From Dichetophora obliterata (Eukaryota; Arthropoda; Insecta; Diptera; Sciomyzidae), in the NCBI GenBank assembly GCA_963920525.1, contig OY986436.1, positions 31,103,574 to 31,167,573 of the forward strand: a stretch of DNA of 64,000 nucleotides, in the 5' to 3' direction. This document shows, piece by piece, positions 33,746 through 44,660 of this stretch; the first letter of the stretch is position 1, and every line of letters begins with the position of its first letter. Position numbers and translations under genes: made by a program. The notes below the pieces were generated by a model. It was not told the DNA's origin and made no database searches. It saw only the letters and a list, made by a program, of their open reading frames with translations.

Positions 33746-33988
33746 AAACATTAAAATTTTTAATGTCACAATTCTTTATTTTTATAAAACAAAAGTAATA
33801 AAAAAATTGTTTTTTAACGAACTGAAACCTTGAAAAAACGATAACCATTAAAAAAAATATATATACTTCAAACTTAAAAAAAAAAAATTCTGACGTGTAC
33901 ATGAAAATCGCCGATACACGTGTATTTTTATTTTTTATCCCCTTTCCGAAAAAGTAAATTTGGTTCATAGAATGTGTGTAACACGGTG

Positions 33989-34937
33989 ATATTATCTTAA
34001 TTCCTTATCAGCCATTTTAAATGATCTTAGAAATCCTATCTTGAAGGATTTATGCATAAAATTAAATTAGAGAAACTCTACTTGAATTAACTAAACTAAT
34101 GTTAAATAAATAAGTAAATCGTAAAACGTTTAGGTGCAAGTTTTATTGTTATAGTTTGTTTATTATTTTTTTTTTTGATCTACCAACAATGCCTTAAAAT
34201 TGGAAGTTAAGACTTTTTGAAGGAATCAAAACAGGACCAAGAGCTTTAGCATAAAAAAATTGTTTGCTCATATTTGCTAAGGATCCTAAATTAAATATAT
34301 CAGCATTTTGAAATAATGCGTCTATGGTCTTCTTTTGAATGGTTTTAAAAAATAAAGGTTAAATTATTTATAATAGCTGGGCCTAAAAATGCTGTAAATT
34401 CCAAAAGTAATGTTTCTTTAACTTGCAGAATCATAGGTATCATAATTAAAATCTCAGATTTTTTAGCAGTTTTAAAAACTTTTCCAAAGCCCAGAGCCTA
34501 CAACGCCAGTGTTGCCATAAAAACAATTTTCATTTTGTTACTTTGCACTCCACTCTTTTGATTTTCGTCGGATTTGTGAAACTCTGAAAAACAATAACAA
34601 CTCTGATTTTGCTTCGAATAAATAAACGAAAAATGTTTATATTTCTGGCCAGCAGAAACCACCGAAGTATAGGATGTTAGTAAAAAAGATTATATAGTAT
34701 ATGGAGAAATATTATTTTGAAGTCATATCAAATCCTATGTATTTAACCATATGTAAATACTGTACTCCACCAGTAAGTTTCGCCGATCGTAAAAGTTTGC
34801 GTCATTGTTTCAATATAATTTAAATATAATTTGTTTTTTATTAACTTAACTGAGTGTACAGCTTTGCATTGAACTCTCTTTGTTTCAACTCTCGAAACTA
34901 ATCTCAAATAATTTATATTTACGTAAAACTCACATAT
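33989..34937. other. No gene recognised
   Basis: AT-rich spacer between two transposons; no coding frame or repeat was recognised. Confidence 0.5.
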
Positions 34938-34945
34938 ATAAATAC

Positions 34946-36080
34946 TAGGGTTGTGCGATCAATCGAGTAATTAATTTTTTGATTAATTAGAATTTAGATT
35001 AATTAATTAATCGATTAATCAGTTTTCTGATTAATTAGAATGCTGATTAATCAAATAATCAGCTTCCTGATTAATCATTTTTTTGATTAATCAGAATTTT
35101 TTTATTTAAAATATGAATAATTTTGATGGAAATGAATAGTTTGTTATTGGTAATGTTTGTTTGAATTTAAAATATATAAAAAATACGTCAATAATAATAA
35201 TACAAAAATATAATCAGAAAATACGTCTTCATTAATATATTAAAAAATCATTTTTCTGATTAATCAGAATTTTTTTATTCAGAACATTAATAATTTCGAT
35301 GTGTTTATGTCAAGATATTAACTTATCTACACATTATGTCAGCTTACATTGAATTGTTAGATGTCGCTTTCGAATTTCACCACAGTTTAAATTTATATAT
35401 TTAACCCTATATTTGTATATAATATTAAACATATTTATAGAAGTTACAGTTTCTTTTTCTGTAACTGAACATTTTCTCGTTCACTTATATTTCATCAACC
35501 TCCTTGGTAAGACATATTACTCCTAAATATAATTTGTTATAAGAAAACTTAACTCAGTTTTTTTCCTTCCTGGCCAAATCAACCAAATCTTGATTTGGAG
35601 TTCAATACAGATTTACTGCTTCAACTATTTCTGACTGGCAGTCCCAAGCATTCGACAATTCACAGATTATCGCATTTTCATGATGGAAATGAATAATTTG
35701 TTATTGGAAATGTTTGTTTGAATTTAAAATAAATAAAAAACACGTCAATAACAATAATACAAAAATATAATCAGAAAATACGCCTTCATTAATATATTAA
35801 AAAATTTGCACTAATATTGTTTGCTATAATTAACATAAAAATATGTATGCATACAAAAAAATATGTTAATATGTTAATAATATAGCGAATATGCATTCTC
35901 ATAAGTAATCCAATTTCGACTAATCAGGTTTCTGATTAATCTGAAACATGATTAATCGAATAATTACTCAAACGATTAATCATAATTCTGATTAATCGAT
36001 TAATCAGCGGTTTGATTAATCAGAAAACTGATTAATAGATTAATCAAAAAATTAATTACTCGATTAATTGCACAGCCCCA
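34946..36080. mobile_element. 1.1-kb non-autonomous hAT element with 8-bp target duplication
   Basis: It is flanked by ATAAATAC (34938..34945) and ATAAATAG (36081..36088), an 8-base duplication with one mismatch, as hAT transposases produce. The termini are TAGGGTTGTGC and the complement of TGGGGCTGTGC. The first and last ~150 bases are dense arrays of GATTAATCAG-type units in both orientations. Internal segments ~35115..35255 and ~35682..35812 are direct repeats of one another at about 90%. There is no transposase. Confidence 0.8.
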
Positions 36081-36173
36081 ATAAATAGAAATAAGTTGAT
36101 TTGGTTTTTGTCATATGTGATGGTTTTTGTTAATCTTCAGCAAGATTAAAACATTATAATACAAATGTATGTA

Positions 36174-37118
36174 CAGGGTTGCCAATATTCGAAGAGCCCA
36201 TTTTATTTTTAAATAATAAATCAAAGAAACCACAATTCTTTGTCTGTTTTTCATAAATATCATTTAATTGGGTTCAAGTAGATTTGCTTACATTATTTCT
36301 TGAATATAATATCTCGTAAATGGTCGCCATTGGCCTCTACGACATATTGTGCCCGTTTTGCAGCATTTTCCATGGTTTTCTTCAACATTTCGATGGGAAT
36401 GGCGGTTATTTCTTGACGGATGTTGGTTTTCAGCTCTTCTTGGGTCTTTGGCTTGTTGACGTAAACCTTTGATTTCAAATAACCCCACAAAAAGAAGTCT
36501 GGAGGCGTTAAATCTGGTGATCTTGGCGGCCAATCGAAATCACCATTTTTTGACATCAAACGGCCAGGGACAATTGCTTCAAAAAATCGATTGTAGTGTG
36601 GCTTGTGTGTGGTGGCGCGCCGTCTTGTTGAAACCAGTAGTGCCTGATACGCTTTCGACGAACGATTGGCATGAAAAAATTGTTTATCATATCGCGATAA
36701 CGCTCCTGATTGACAGTAACTCTGTGGCCATTATCATCTTCGAAAAAGAACGGCCCAATGAGCATTTTAGCACAAACGCTGCACCAAACAGTGACTTTTG
36801 CATCGTGAAGAGGTACCTCTTGAATCTCTTGTGGATTTTCAGTGGCATAAATACGGCAATTTTGTTTGTTTACCGTTCCGTTCAACTGAAAATGAGCTTC
36901 ATCGCTCATTTTTTGAAAGCACGTTGAGTTTTCACTATTGACTTGTTTTGTTTAATGTAAATTCCAACAATTTTAGAGCGTTCGCGTGACGTGTACTGTT
37001 CCATTGTAAACATTTGCTTGGAATGACGCTTCAAACGCGGTATGTCATTAGTCGATTTGGCATCACTGCGGAAAGTTACAGTGTTGCCAGATGGGCGCTT
37101 CGAATATTGGCAACCCTG
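36174..37118 (-). mobile_element. 945-bp Tc1/mariner element, internally deleted
   Basis: TA target duplication lies at 36172..36173 and 37119..37120. The inverted repeats are 36174..~36201 and ~37090..37118, beginning CAGGGTTGCCAATATTCGAAG on both ends. The coding strand is minus. At 945 bases it is shorter than the usual ~1.3 kb because the middle of the transposase is missing. Confidence 0.88.
36293..37013 (-). pseudogene. Tc1/mariner transposase, N-terminus joined to DDE domain
   Basis: ATG at 37013 begins MFTMEQYTSRERSKIVGIY, the first helix-turn-helix segment. After about 35 residues it runs, out of frame, straight into the catalytic domain starting MSDEAHFQLNG at 36909. The catalytic part shows KQNCRIYATENP, HDAKVTVWCSV, WFQQDGAPPHTS (second aspartate) and, after a further frame change near 36560, NGDFDWPPRSPDLTPPDFFL (third acidic residue) and HLRDIIFKK at the end. 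Roughly 100 residues covering the second DNA-binding domain and linker are absent. The catalytic aspartates remain but no functional protein could be made. Confidence 0.85.
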
Positions 37119-37120
37119 TA

Positions 37121-38813
37121 TGTAGCTAAAAAAATGTATGTATAAATGAACAAAAATATAAAAAAAAATTTCGAACAAAATAATTTGGTTTTAAATAATT
37201 TTTATTTAGTGGTGACATGTTTTAAAAATAATTTTAAAATTTTTAAAATCTTATTTTTCTCCATTACTATATAAAAAGTAATTCTACGTCTGCAGTTACG
37301 ATGCTATTGAAACTGTGTCTTTTTTATATCAATCAGCCTCTTATTTCTTTGTCAATACGTTATTCATATGGTAAATTGCATTTATAAGTTACTGCACATA
37401 ACACGTTCGAAATAAATTCACATTTATAAAGACAATAGTTTTGAAGTTTATGAGGAGCAGAAACAAAAAATACTTACCAATTCTCCTATTTGTTATATTA
37501 AAAAATTAAACAAAAAATGTTTTTACCTACCTTTATGACCATTTATGTAGTTTTGAAAATAGAAATTAATTTTTAATATATACTCTGACTTTTTTTATTC
37601 ATGTATTTACTTCATTTATTATATCCTACACACTCGTTTTATTTTAATATAATGTGCTTCATATGCGTTAAATTATTTTTATTTGTTTTTTTTTTAAATG
37701 TACTTTATACAACATTGTATTTATATTTGAACATATATTATACATGAATGTGTTGGTGTGTACTTAAATGTGTGTATGTGTGTGTGTGTAGAAATTATTT
37801 TTAATTTTATTAACTTATTTTTATGGTTATAAATATGCGTACGTTTGCTTAACTACGTTGCTTTTTGTAGCTAGACAAGCACTGAGCGCCAAAAACCAAG
37901 TTTAAATTTTTCATAAATTTTTCATCGATATTTTAAAATACAAATATGTTTTTATTGAAGGGCTTATTGCAAGAACATGATAAGCCACATAAAAAATATT
38001 TTGAAAAATTCACCTCTAAGGTTTTGAAAAAATGTATTTTCGTATGAAGAAATGGGATTGAACACGAAAATTTTTACAAATAGGTTCGAAAATTAATAAG
38101 AAACAGTCAAAATATCTTCAGTAGTGGTTGGCAATGCATTGTCAATTAAGTAACTATTCAGCAAAAAAAAAAAAAAATAATATATTTCTTAGATCAGGCT
38201 GCTTATCACATTATTGTAATAAGCCCCTGAATTATACCTCAAATTTATAGGCAACAAATAATTTTTGATTTAAAAAGAATCAAATATTAAAAGAAATAAA
38301 AGTTTTCCTCTAAAACTTAATAAATCGATTTAACATAAGTGATTAAGAATTATTTAAATAGGTTTTTTATTTAAATATAACATGATGCTCTTAGTTTTTT
38401 GAATATTTTTGACTCATCTTCTCTTAGTGCCCAGAATGCTGCATGCCTAAAATTTGTTGCATTATTTTTTGTATTTTTTCCTAATCTCTATAAGCTTTTT
38501 ATACTTAAAAGTAAGGTTTGTGTTGATTTATTTATTTTTTTTTTAAATCTTAAATAGTTTCTTTGTGTGTTTGTTGTATTTTATTAATTTTTTAATCACA
38601 TAACAACTTTATATCTCACTAACGCTAAATTATGCACAGTTACTGTCTCAGCACAGCATTTGAAACAGATTTATTTTCTTATATATGTGAGTGTGGGTGT
38701 ATATGTATGGGTGTATGTGTGTGTGTTTTTTGTCTGTTTGTTGTTTTTCTTTTATTTTATCTCTTTAAGTTTAACATAGTCGCTTAACTATTTTCAATGC
38801 ATAAATAAATAAT
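37121..38813 (-). other. Probable 3' flank/UTR of the host exon; no other gene
   Basis: AT-rich DNA downstream (minus-strand sense) of the host terminal exon. It holds two GT-rich microsatellite stretches (about 37763..37790 and 38688..38727). The segment nearest the exon may be 3' UTR; how far it extends is not visible. No coding frame recognised. Confidence 0.45.
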
Positions 38814-38819
38814 TTATTT
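38814..38819 (-). terminator. Candidate polyadenylation signal AATAAA
   Basis: AATAAA on the minus strand about 80 bases after the stop codon of the terminal exon. Several other AATAAA hexamers follow in this AT-rich tract, so the site actually used is uncertain. Confidence 0.35.
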
Positions 38820-38897
38820 ATATTTTACATATAATTTTGTAGCTTTTGTATGCTTGCTTTTTGTTTGGTTGATTCTTAAAATCTAAATAAATAATTG

Positions 38898-39100
38898 CTA
38901 CACCACCCTGTTATGTAGTTGCATATAAAGTATTGTGGCTGCTATTATATTCAGGCTGATGTTTGATGTTGCACCCGTTTTGTGCACATATGCTGGCACG
39001 CCCTGATTCGTTAATTCGCTGTCATCTGTTAGTGAATCAGCATCGTGTTTAATTGCTGCTTTGGAGTTATCGCCACTGCGATAGTTACTGTGGTCAGCTG
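38898..39100 (-). CDS. Terminal coding exon of an unidentified host gene
   Basis: On the minus strand a strong acceptor (CTATTTTCAG, 39110..39101) is followed by an open frame of about 67 codons to TAG at 38900..38898. It is invisible to ATG-based searches because it has no start. The exon enters two bases into a codon. The acceptor is a tandem CAGCAG, which would allow one codon to be included or skipped. The residues are hydrophilic first (NYRSGDNSKAAIKHDADSLT, ELTNQGVPAYVHKTG) and end in a moderately hydrophobic stretch, SNISLNIIAATILYMQL, with a short HNRVV tail. A small-residue region before a terminal hydrophobic stretch resembles a GPI-attachment signal of a secreted or cell-adhesion protein; this is inference. 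I cannot name the gene. Codon use and composition are clearly more protein-like than the surroundings. Confidence 0.6.
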
Positions 39101-39110
39101 CTGAAAATAG

Positions 39111-39562
39111 AAAAAGAAGAACTATTGTTAGACATATAGTTCAGTCAATATGGGAACTATCTTCATATCAACAATATTCTATATATTTGTTTTTTATTTT
39201 CATTTATTTCAAAATAAATTTGTATTTTTTCATATAGTCACAGTTCAATTAGAGAACATCCATACTTATTCATTTTTGGTTTCATAACTAACTATAGATC
39301 TTGTATACTCTTCTTATTGCTGTTATAGGAGATCGATAATATGGAACTTTATAAGAATTTTTAAACTCGGACCCAGTTATTTAAGTTTAACCTTGTACAT
39401 CGACTTACATTAAGAATATAATAAGGAGAAAACTTAAACCGATATAACTAAAACTCTTTCTTCACTGAATGCTTCTAAGTACTATTTATGAATATCTGGC
39501 AAAGATTGTATCAAAATATGAGAGCTACGCACCCTTCTATAATCATGTGTGAATTATATGTA
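39111..39562. other. Probable intron upstream of the terminal exon
   Basis: On the minus strand this precedes the acceptor at 39101. AT-rich with no coding frame; pyrimidine-rich just before the acceptor. The donor was not located, so the intron may extend to or beyond the right edge of the window. Confidence 0.4.
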
Positions 39563-39587
39563 CAGTTGTGGTCAAAATAAAAGAGCG
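39563..39587 (+). mobile_element. Solo Tc1-like terminal sequence
   Basis: TA followed by CAGTTGTGGTCAAAATAAAAG matches the terminus style of Tc1-like elements (CAGT-GTGGTCAAAA). No inverted partner was found within a few kilobases, so it is a single end or a chance match. Confidence 0.4.
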
Positions 39588-40280
39588 TTTCATCCATATT
39601 TAATTAAATGAATGCCAGCTGTCATCCGCGGCATTGTCCGCATACGCTTGAGTCTTTTTAGCGTTTGAATATTTAAGAATTAATTGCATATAGAATTTAA
39701 TAATTTTTGAAGATACATAATATTTTTGATGTTGTGAGTTTAAAATTGCTTATCAGCCATTCCAATTTTACCTTTGGTTACGGCCAGTTTCAGCCCTTTT
39801 TGTCAGTTTCGGCTAGTTTCGGCTATTCAGCCCATATAAGGCCGAACCCCGAAACTGAAACTTTTGGCAAAATATTTTTCCATCAATCATTTAATTTAAA
39901 TATATAAGTTTGGTTTAATCAAAATATCTACAACGCGTTATACAAAACAATAATTATGAATTCGTCTATAACTTGAATTATCGTGTAAACGCAAAACATT
40001 TTGATTAATTTTATGCGTCCAATACTATCAATTTCGATTTTTTCATCTATATTGCAACTAATATTAATTTTTTTTTAATAAGAAGCCAAAAAGTGATAAT
40101 TAAACTTAAGAGCGAATTATGTATGTGTGGAATTAAGGAAAAAAAATTTTTTTTTCTCTTAATACTAGACCTTTAGAAAAACAAAGATACTTTGTTTTGT
40201 AGTTCTATGAAAACCCAGTGAACCAAGACTATATTTTTTGAATTCATTTATGAACTTTTTCGGGTAGAAAAATTCATTTT

Positions 40281-40507
40281 CGGCACTCATAAATGAAACT
40301 TTTTGGACTTATTCGTCGGACTAAAATGCCTCTCAAAAACGAACCTATTTTTCTTCAGAAGTAAGTTAAAAAAAGAGTCATCAATTGTCCATTTCTTTTG
40401 TTCGGAAACGAGTTGAAAAAACTACTGAAAAGTTATTTTTGGGCACTCATAAATTAACCATTTTTAACTCATTCGCCGGACTGAATTGCCTCTCAAAAAC
40501 GAACCTT
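40281..40507. repeat. ~161-bp direct repeat
   Basis: 40281..40348 and 40442..40507 share GGCACTCATAAAT-AA, TCATTCG-CGGACT-AA and TGCCTCTCAAAAACGAACCT at about 85%. The motif (G)AAACGAGTT(G/A)AAAAAAC also recurs (~40408 and ~40518). Two partial tandem units, non-coding. Confidence 0.7.
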
Positions 40508-40559
40508 TTTTGTTCGAAAACGAGTTAAAAAACGAACTATAGAAATGTATCTACTTATT

Positions 40560-41810
40560 AATAATTAAAAAAATTTTCTGGACTTTATGGAGTTTGTAGA
40601 AAGAACATTGATCATACAAATTAAAAAATTAAAAATTCACAAAAAAAATGTCTATCCGAAAATGTACTTAAAACTTTCAATCTACGCAAAACCCTAGCAT
40701 ATTTTTAGTACAGTTGCCGACAGTAACTATACAAACTAAATTGTCAAATTTAAGCCTAATACGATAAAAACCGTCCGAAATATAGCACTTTTTTATTTGT
40801 GGGCGATAAAAGGGGGTGTGTCAAAAACTTTTCCTTAACTATCTCGTACACACCTACACCTACCTTCTATCTGTCACCCTTCAGAAGGTTCGAATACAAA
40901 CATCACGAAAAATAGAAAAATGAAAATATTTTACTATTTTGTCTGCTGTCTTGGCAACTGTCTTGACACTTATTTACAAAGTTTGACAACTAATGCTTAT
41001 TCTGCACTGTACAAACAGACTGTATCGCGTAACTTCCGTGTAAATTTCACCCTACAACAAATTTCATTGCTCGTGCACACAAAAACCTTTTGTATATTTT
41101 TTGCATATTTGTGCAGCTCCACACAAAGTCTATCTCAATCGTATCTCCATAGGCAGAAACATTTTTTGTGGCAAGGCTGGATTCATGACGAAATCAAAAA
41201 AATTTTGTTGTAAGACTTGAAAAGTTTTACTCTCAACAAATCGTAGCCTAAGAAGTTCCACTTTTAAAAAAGTGCACATTTTGAGATATGAAGAAATTAC
41301 ATTTTTTTTTCAAAAAATTGGCAACTCTACATAAAAGTTCCAAAAATATTTTATTGTTTTCAAAAAATTAATTTCCAATTGCTTTCCATCGATACTTCAT
41401 TTATAAAAAAATAGGGTAACATTTAACGGAGATATGATTTATTACACCGGTTAAAAATCTTGGACTAAATTTTAAACTTGTTTAGATTACATATAGGACA
41501 ACACCAAAAAAAGATTAATTTTTAATTCGCAAAAAAAAAATATAAATATCGACTTAAAATAAAAATAAATTACTCTGATCATTTCATGATTTGAACACAC
41601 GTCCTCTGATATGCTGGTCCAACACGTTATCCACTTGTCTAACTCAGTTGTTAAGAAGGTTTCGCTTATTTTGCATCATTACGAATGCAAGTAAGTTCCT
41701 TTCAGAAACGTTGTTTCTAAAGTACTATTTTAAAAATTCCTTTAAACCACCCAGTAGTTCCAAGTTGAAACTTAAACCTACAACTTGTTATGAGAATTAA
41801 TATACCCCCA
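40560..41810. other. No gene recognised
   Basis: AT-rich DNA with frames up to 97 codons (40920..41213) that show no motif. No bounded element was recognised before the dispersed repeat at 41811. Confidence 0.45.
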
Positions 41811-41995
41811 GTGGTAGGGGCATGCCCCTCGCCTCTTATCTTGTACGTCCATTTAACACATCGATGTCATTGACAGGGGTGATCGTATCTAACGCGCATT
41901 GCTATGGGCTTTACAATTCTCCTGTCCCATTGGGCCGTACCTTTAAAGGCTTGAGAAATGGCGTGTCCGAAGGAATATGCTGCCACCAGTGATTG
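41811..41995 (+). repeat. Dispersed ~180-bp repeat, copy A
   Basis: Shares with 47573..47742, in the same order and orientation: GTGGTAGGG, TTGTACGTCC, TTTAACACATCGATGTCATTG, ATGGGCTTTACAATTCT, ATCCCATT/GTCCCATT, and the AAGG-ATATGCTGCCA block. Similarity is about 80%. It is locally GC-richer than its surroundings, which suggests an inserted element piece. Copy B lies inside a degenerate hAT. Confidence 0.75.
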
Positions 41996-42432
41996 CCAAA
42001 CGCACACAGCTTAAACTGCTTGCATGTATGTGTGACATTAAAAGCTTTTCACTGAAAGATATCTAACGATAAAACTTTTTGAAAGCTTTCTGAAAGCTTT
42101 ATTTAGAAAAATAATGCTAAATCGACGTGAACTGCAAAATTATAAAATCATATTAGAATATTATTTTCTGAATCAGAATTATTTGTTTATTATATAGCTA
42201 TTGTTATTGATTATTATATATTATTTTTTAATCAGTTTTTAGAAAGTCTATTATAGACAAGATTTACCTATAAAACAAAATTAACATAAAATTAAACTAA
42301 TTTAAGCTTGCCAACTACGAAAACAATTATTGCTTATATGAAAAAGCGCTACGTTTGTAATTTATAAAATGTAAGCAAATACTTATCAAAGAACTACGCA
42401 TCGCTTCCTCATATTATTATTTTGAGTATACG

Positions 42433-42448
42433 ATAACTACGTAGTTAT
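42433..42448. repeat. 16-bp perfect palindrome
   Basis: ATAACTACGTAGTTAT is its own complement. It lies 30 bases before the larger palindrome at 42478. Non-coding. Confidence 0.6.
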
Positions 42449-42477
42449 ACATAAATTTAGCAAACAAAGCGACGAAC

Positions 42478-42506
42478 CGCAACGAGTATAATTTATACTC
42501 GTTGCG
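42478..42506. repeat. 29-bp near-loopless palindrome
   Basis: A 14-base arm (CGCAACGAGTATAA), one unpaired T and the exact complement. Such hairpins can be target hot-spots, element scars or protein-binding sites; nothing nearby decides. Confidence 0.7.
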
Positions 42507-42509
42507 AAC

Positions 42510-44486
42510 CGTGCCTGCTTCGAGTCTGCCTGCAAACTGAAAGCTTTTTAGAGACGCCACTTTTTATATACGTTTACATGGCTGAAAAAGCTATTCGCAC
42601 GAGTGCTAATTTTGAGCATCACTGCTTTAAGCCAAAGTTTTGATTAAAAAGTATTCCAAAATTTGGTACTTTTAGAAAAAATTGTACCTCCATAACTTTT
42701 CTAAAAATGGCAATAAATAAAAATTAACTTTTATTCTTATAAGTGGAAAATTAAACTATAGTCAAAATTTCAAGCAAATCGAAGAGCATGAGGTCAATTA
42801 AAAAGAAAAACTTGCATTATGCTTGGAATGGCTTTTGTGTTAGTTTTAAAGCATCTTCGCCAGAACTAAATTTCATTGATATAACTGCTCTCTCCTATTT
42901 TAACTCTTTTTCTAATAAATACAAATGTAGCAACTTAGATGATATTTAATATGTTGACCGTTTTCTTTTTTGTTTTTGAATCACTATTTTGTGCCTCAAA
43001 TATGAAAGGTTTATTTGAAAGTTATAAAGAAATTAAAACAATGGTAAAAGAATTTTGATTATTTTTTAATTCATAAAAAATATTTACAATGTGAATTTAT
43101 AAGTTAGAAAAATATATTGCACACCGTCTTCCCACTCAAAATTTTTACATTTTCAGGAGGATCAAAATAATTTTTTTTTCAAGGGACTCCATTCAAAACA
43201 AAGAGACAAAACAATTTTTTAAATAAAAGACTAAAAATATGTCTACAAAATTAAGATAGCCCCAATGTAGATGATCACTACGAATAGTTTTACACGAAAA
43301 AGTAGAAATGTAAAATTTTTGAGTTGTGCCCCTTTTACAGAGGGTGTGCCATATATTTGTAACTATATTATACCATGTGCTAGCTGAGCATAAACAAAAA
43401 AAGAGAAGAGAAAAACATGAGGTTTATTAAAACTTTAGCAACACAAACGCGTCAAAAGAAAACGATTAAGCAACGCGTAGTAGCTGGGATGATTTCAGAA
43501 AAAACTTAGCACTGTAATTTAATACACTCAACCCTTTTTTTATACAGTATATACGTTCCGAAATAAAAGATGTAAAAAACTTTGTGTAAAAAATATCAAC
43601 GACTTATTGTGTGTGTTATTGTGTAAGGGATGTGTTCCAAAATTTTGAAAAATCGTGTAAGTTGAAGAACTTTTAAATTTTTATCTACAAAGCCGAGCAA
43701 AAAAATAATGATTTCAAAATACAACATACAAATTATATTAAACAACAACAATTAATTTTTGAAGAAAAATAAAATGAGAGTACAATGTAGAAAAATAATA
43801 AAAAAATCGGGTGTTCCCCAAAAATTGTAAACGTAACAGTGGTCAGCAAAATGTTCAAAAGTCGGCTATATTTGAATACAGCATTAAAATTTTTGGTGAA
43901 TATAAAATTTTTGTGAATAAAAACCGGAAAATTCGAGAAAAAAAATTTATTGGTGAACCGTGTTATTTCAAAATCGTGCAAAAAAAGACCATGTAAAAAA
44001 GAGTTTGAAAATTTTGAAAGGAAAATTCAAGTAGCTTTTCAAAAAGTTAGAGCGAGGCATTAAAAACTTTTAATTTTCCTATAAAAAAATTATTCTTAGG
44101 TTTTTATTCGCGTTAATCGATTGAATTTTACCTGTTTATTTTTATAAATGTATTTATATGTGTATGCATTTTCTTCTATTGAAAAACTCTTTTCTTGATT
44201 CTAGAATATATCCTGAATTTTGTCCTAGAAATTTTCCTGAATCAAGCATATTAAACTGTTTATTAGAAAAAAATTCTTACAATGAGTATTTGTTTCTTAC
44301 ATTTAGTTTGTGTGTATTTGAATTGAGAATTTATTTACTGGAATTAAGAATTGTACACTGAAGAATTTTACGCATGAGTGAAAACCGATAGCCTTTTTGC
44401 TTAGTTTAAGCATAGAAAGCTTGAATGTCTCTCCGTGTATTTACATTAGCGCGTAAACATTTGTTTTATTTATCAAATTTTGTCAA
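42510..44486. other. No gene recognised
   Basis: AT-rich DNA without motif-bearing frames or element ends. Overlapping frames near 43733..43996 on both strands are compositionally driven. Confidence 0.45.
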
Positions 44487-44660
44487 AACTAAATGATCTT
44501 GTTATTTATTATGTTGATTTTATATGATTTTAATATTAATTCTAAGTGTTTAATAGTTTAAATCATACTTGGTTTTAAAGAAAAATCAAAAATCATTTAA
44601 ATTTTAATTTTAAAACAAGTAAGATTTTGTCAAAATTTTAATAGACTTAAAAAATTATTA
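44487..44660 (+). repeat. Member of the 55.0-55.8 kb repeat family
   Basis: AAATGATCTTGTTATTTATTATG, TTGATTTTATATGATTTTAAT, ATTCTAAGTGTTTAATAGTTTAAATCAT and CTTGGTTTTAAA match the blocks at ~55015..55160 (same orientation) and the complements at ~55195..55255 and ~55640..55770. This family is seen four times in the window. Confidence 0.65.

Larger units (their letters stand above)
31231..33988 (+). mobile_element. 2.76-kb TIR transposon with broken zinc-finger transposase
   Basis: The terminal inverted repeats are about 31231..31376 and 33855..33988. The ends are CAGGGTGTTAC and the complement of CACCGTGTTAC. Inside them TATGAACCAAAT, the AAAATACACGTGTATCG block and TTTCATGTACACGTCAGAATT match in inverted order. 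The transposase relic lies between them on the plus strand, and a 139-bp hairpin MITE is nested at 31732..31870. Target duplication is unclear (ATA-like on both sides). The superfamily is not assigned. Confidence 0.85.

Noticed and set aside
40920..41213. 97-codon plus-strand frame
   Set aside because: No recognisable domain. The cysteine-rich start looks secreted-like, but there is no conservation evidence, splice site or promoter to support it.
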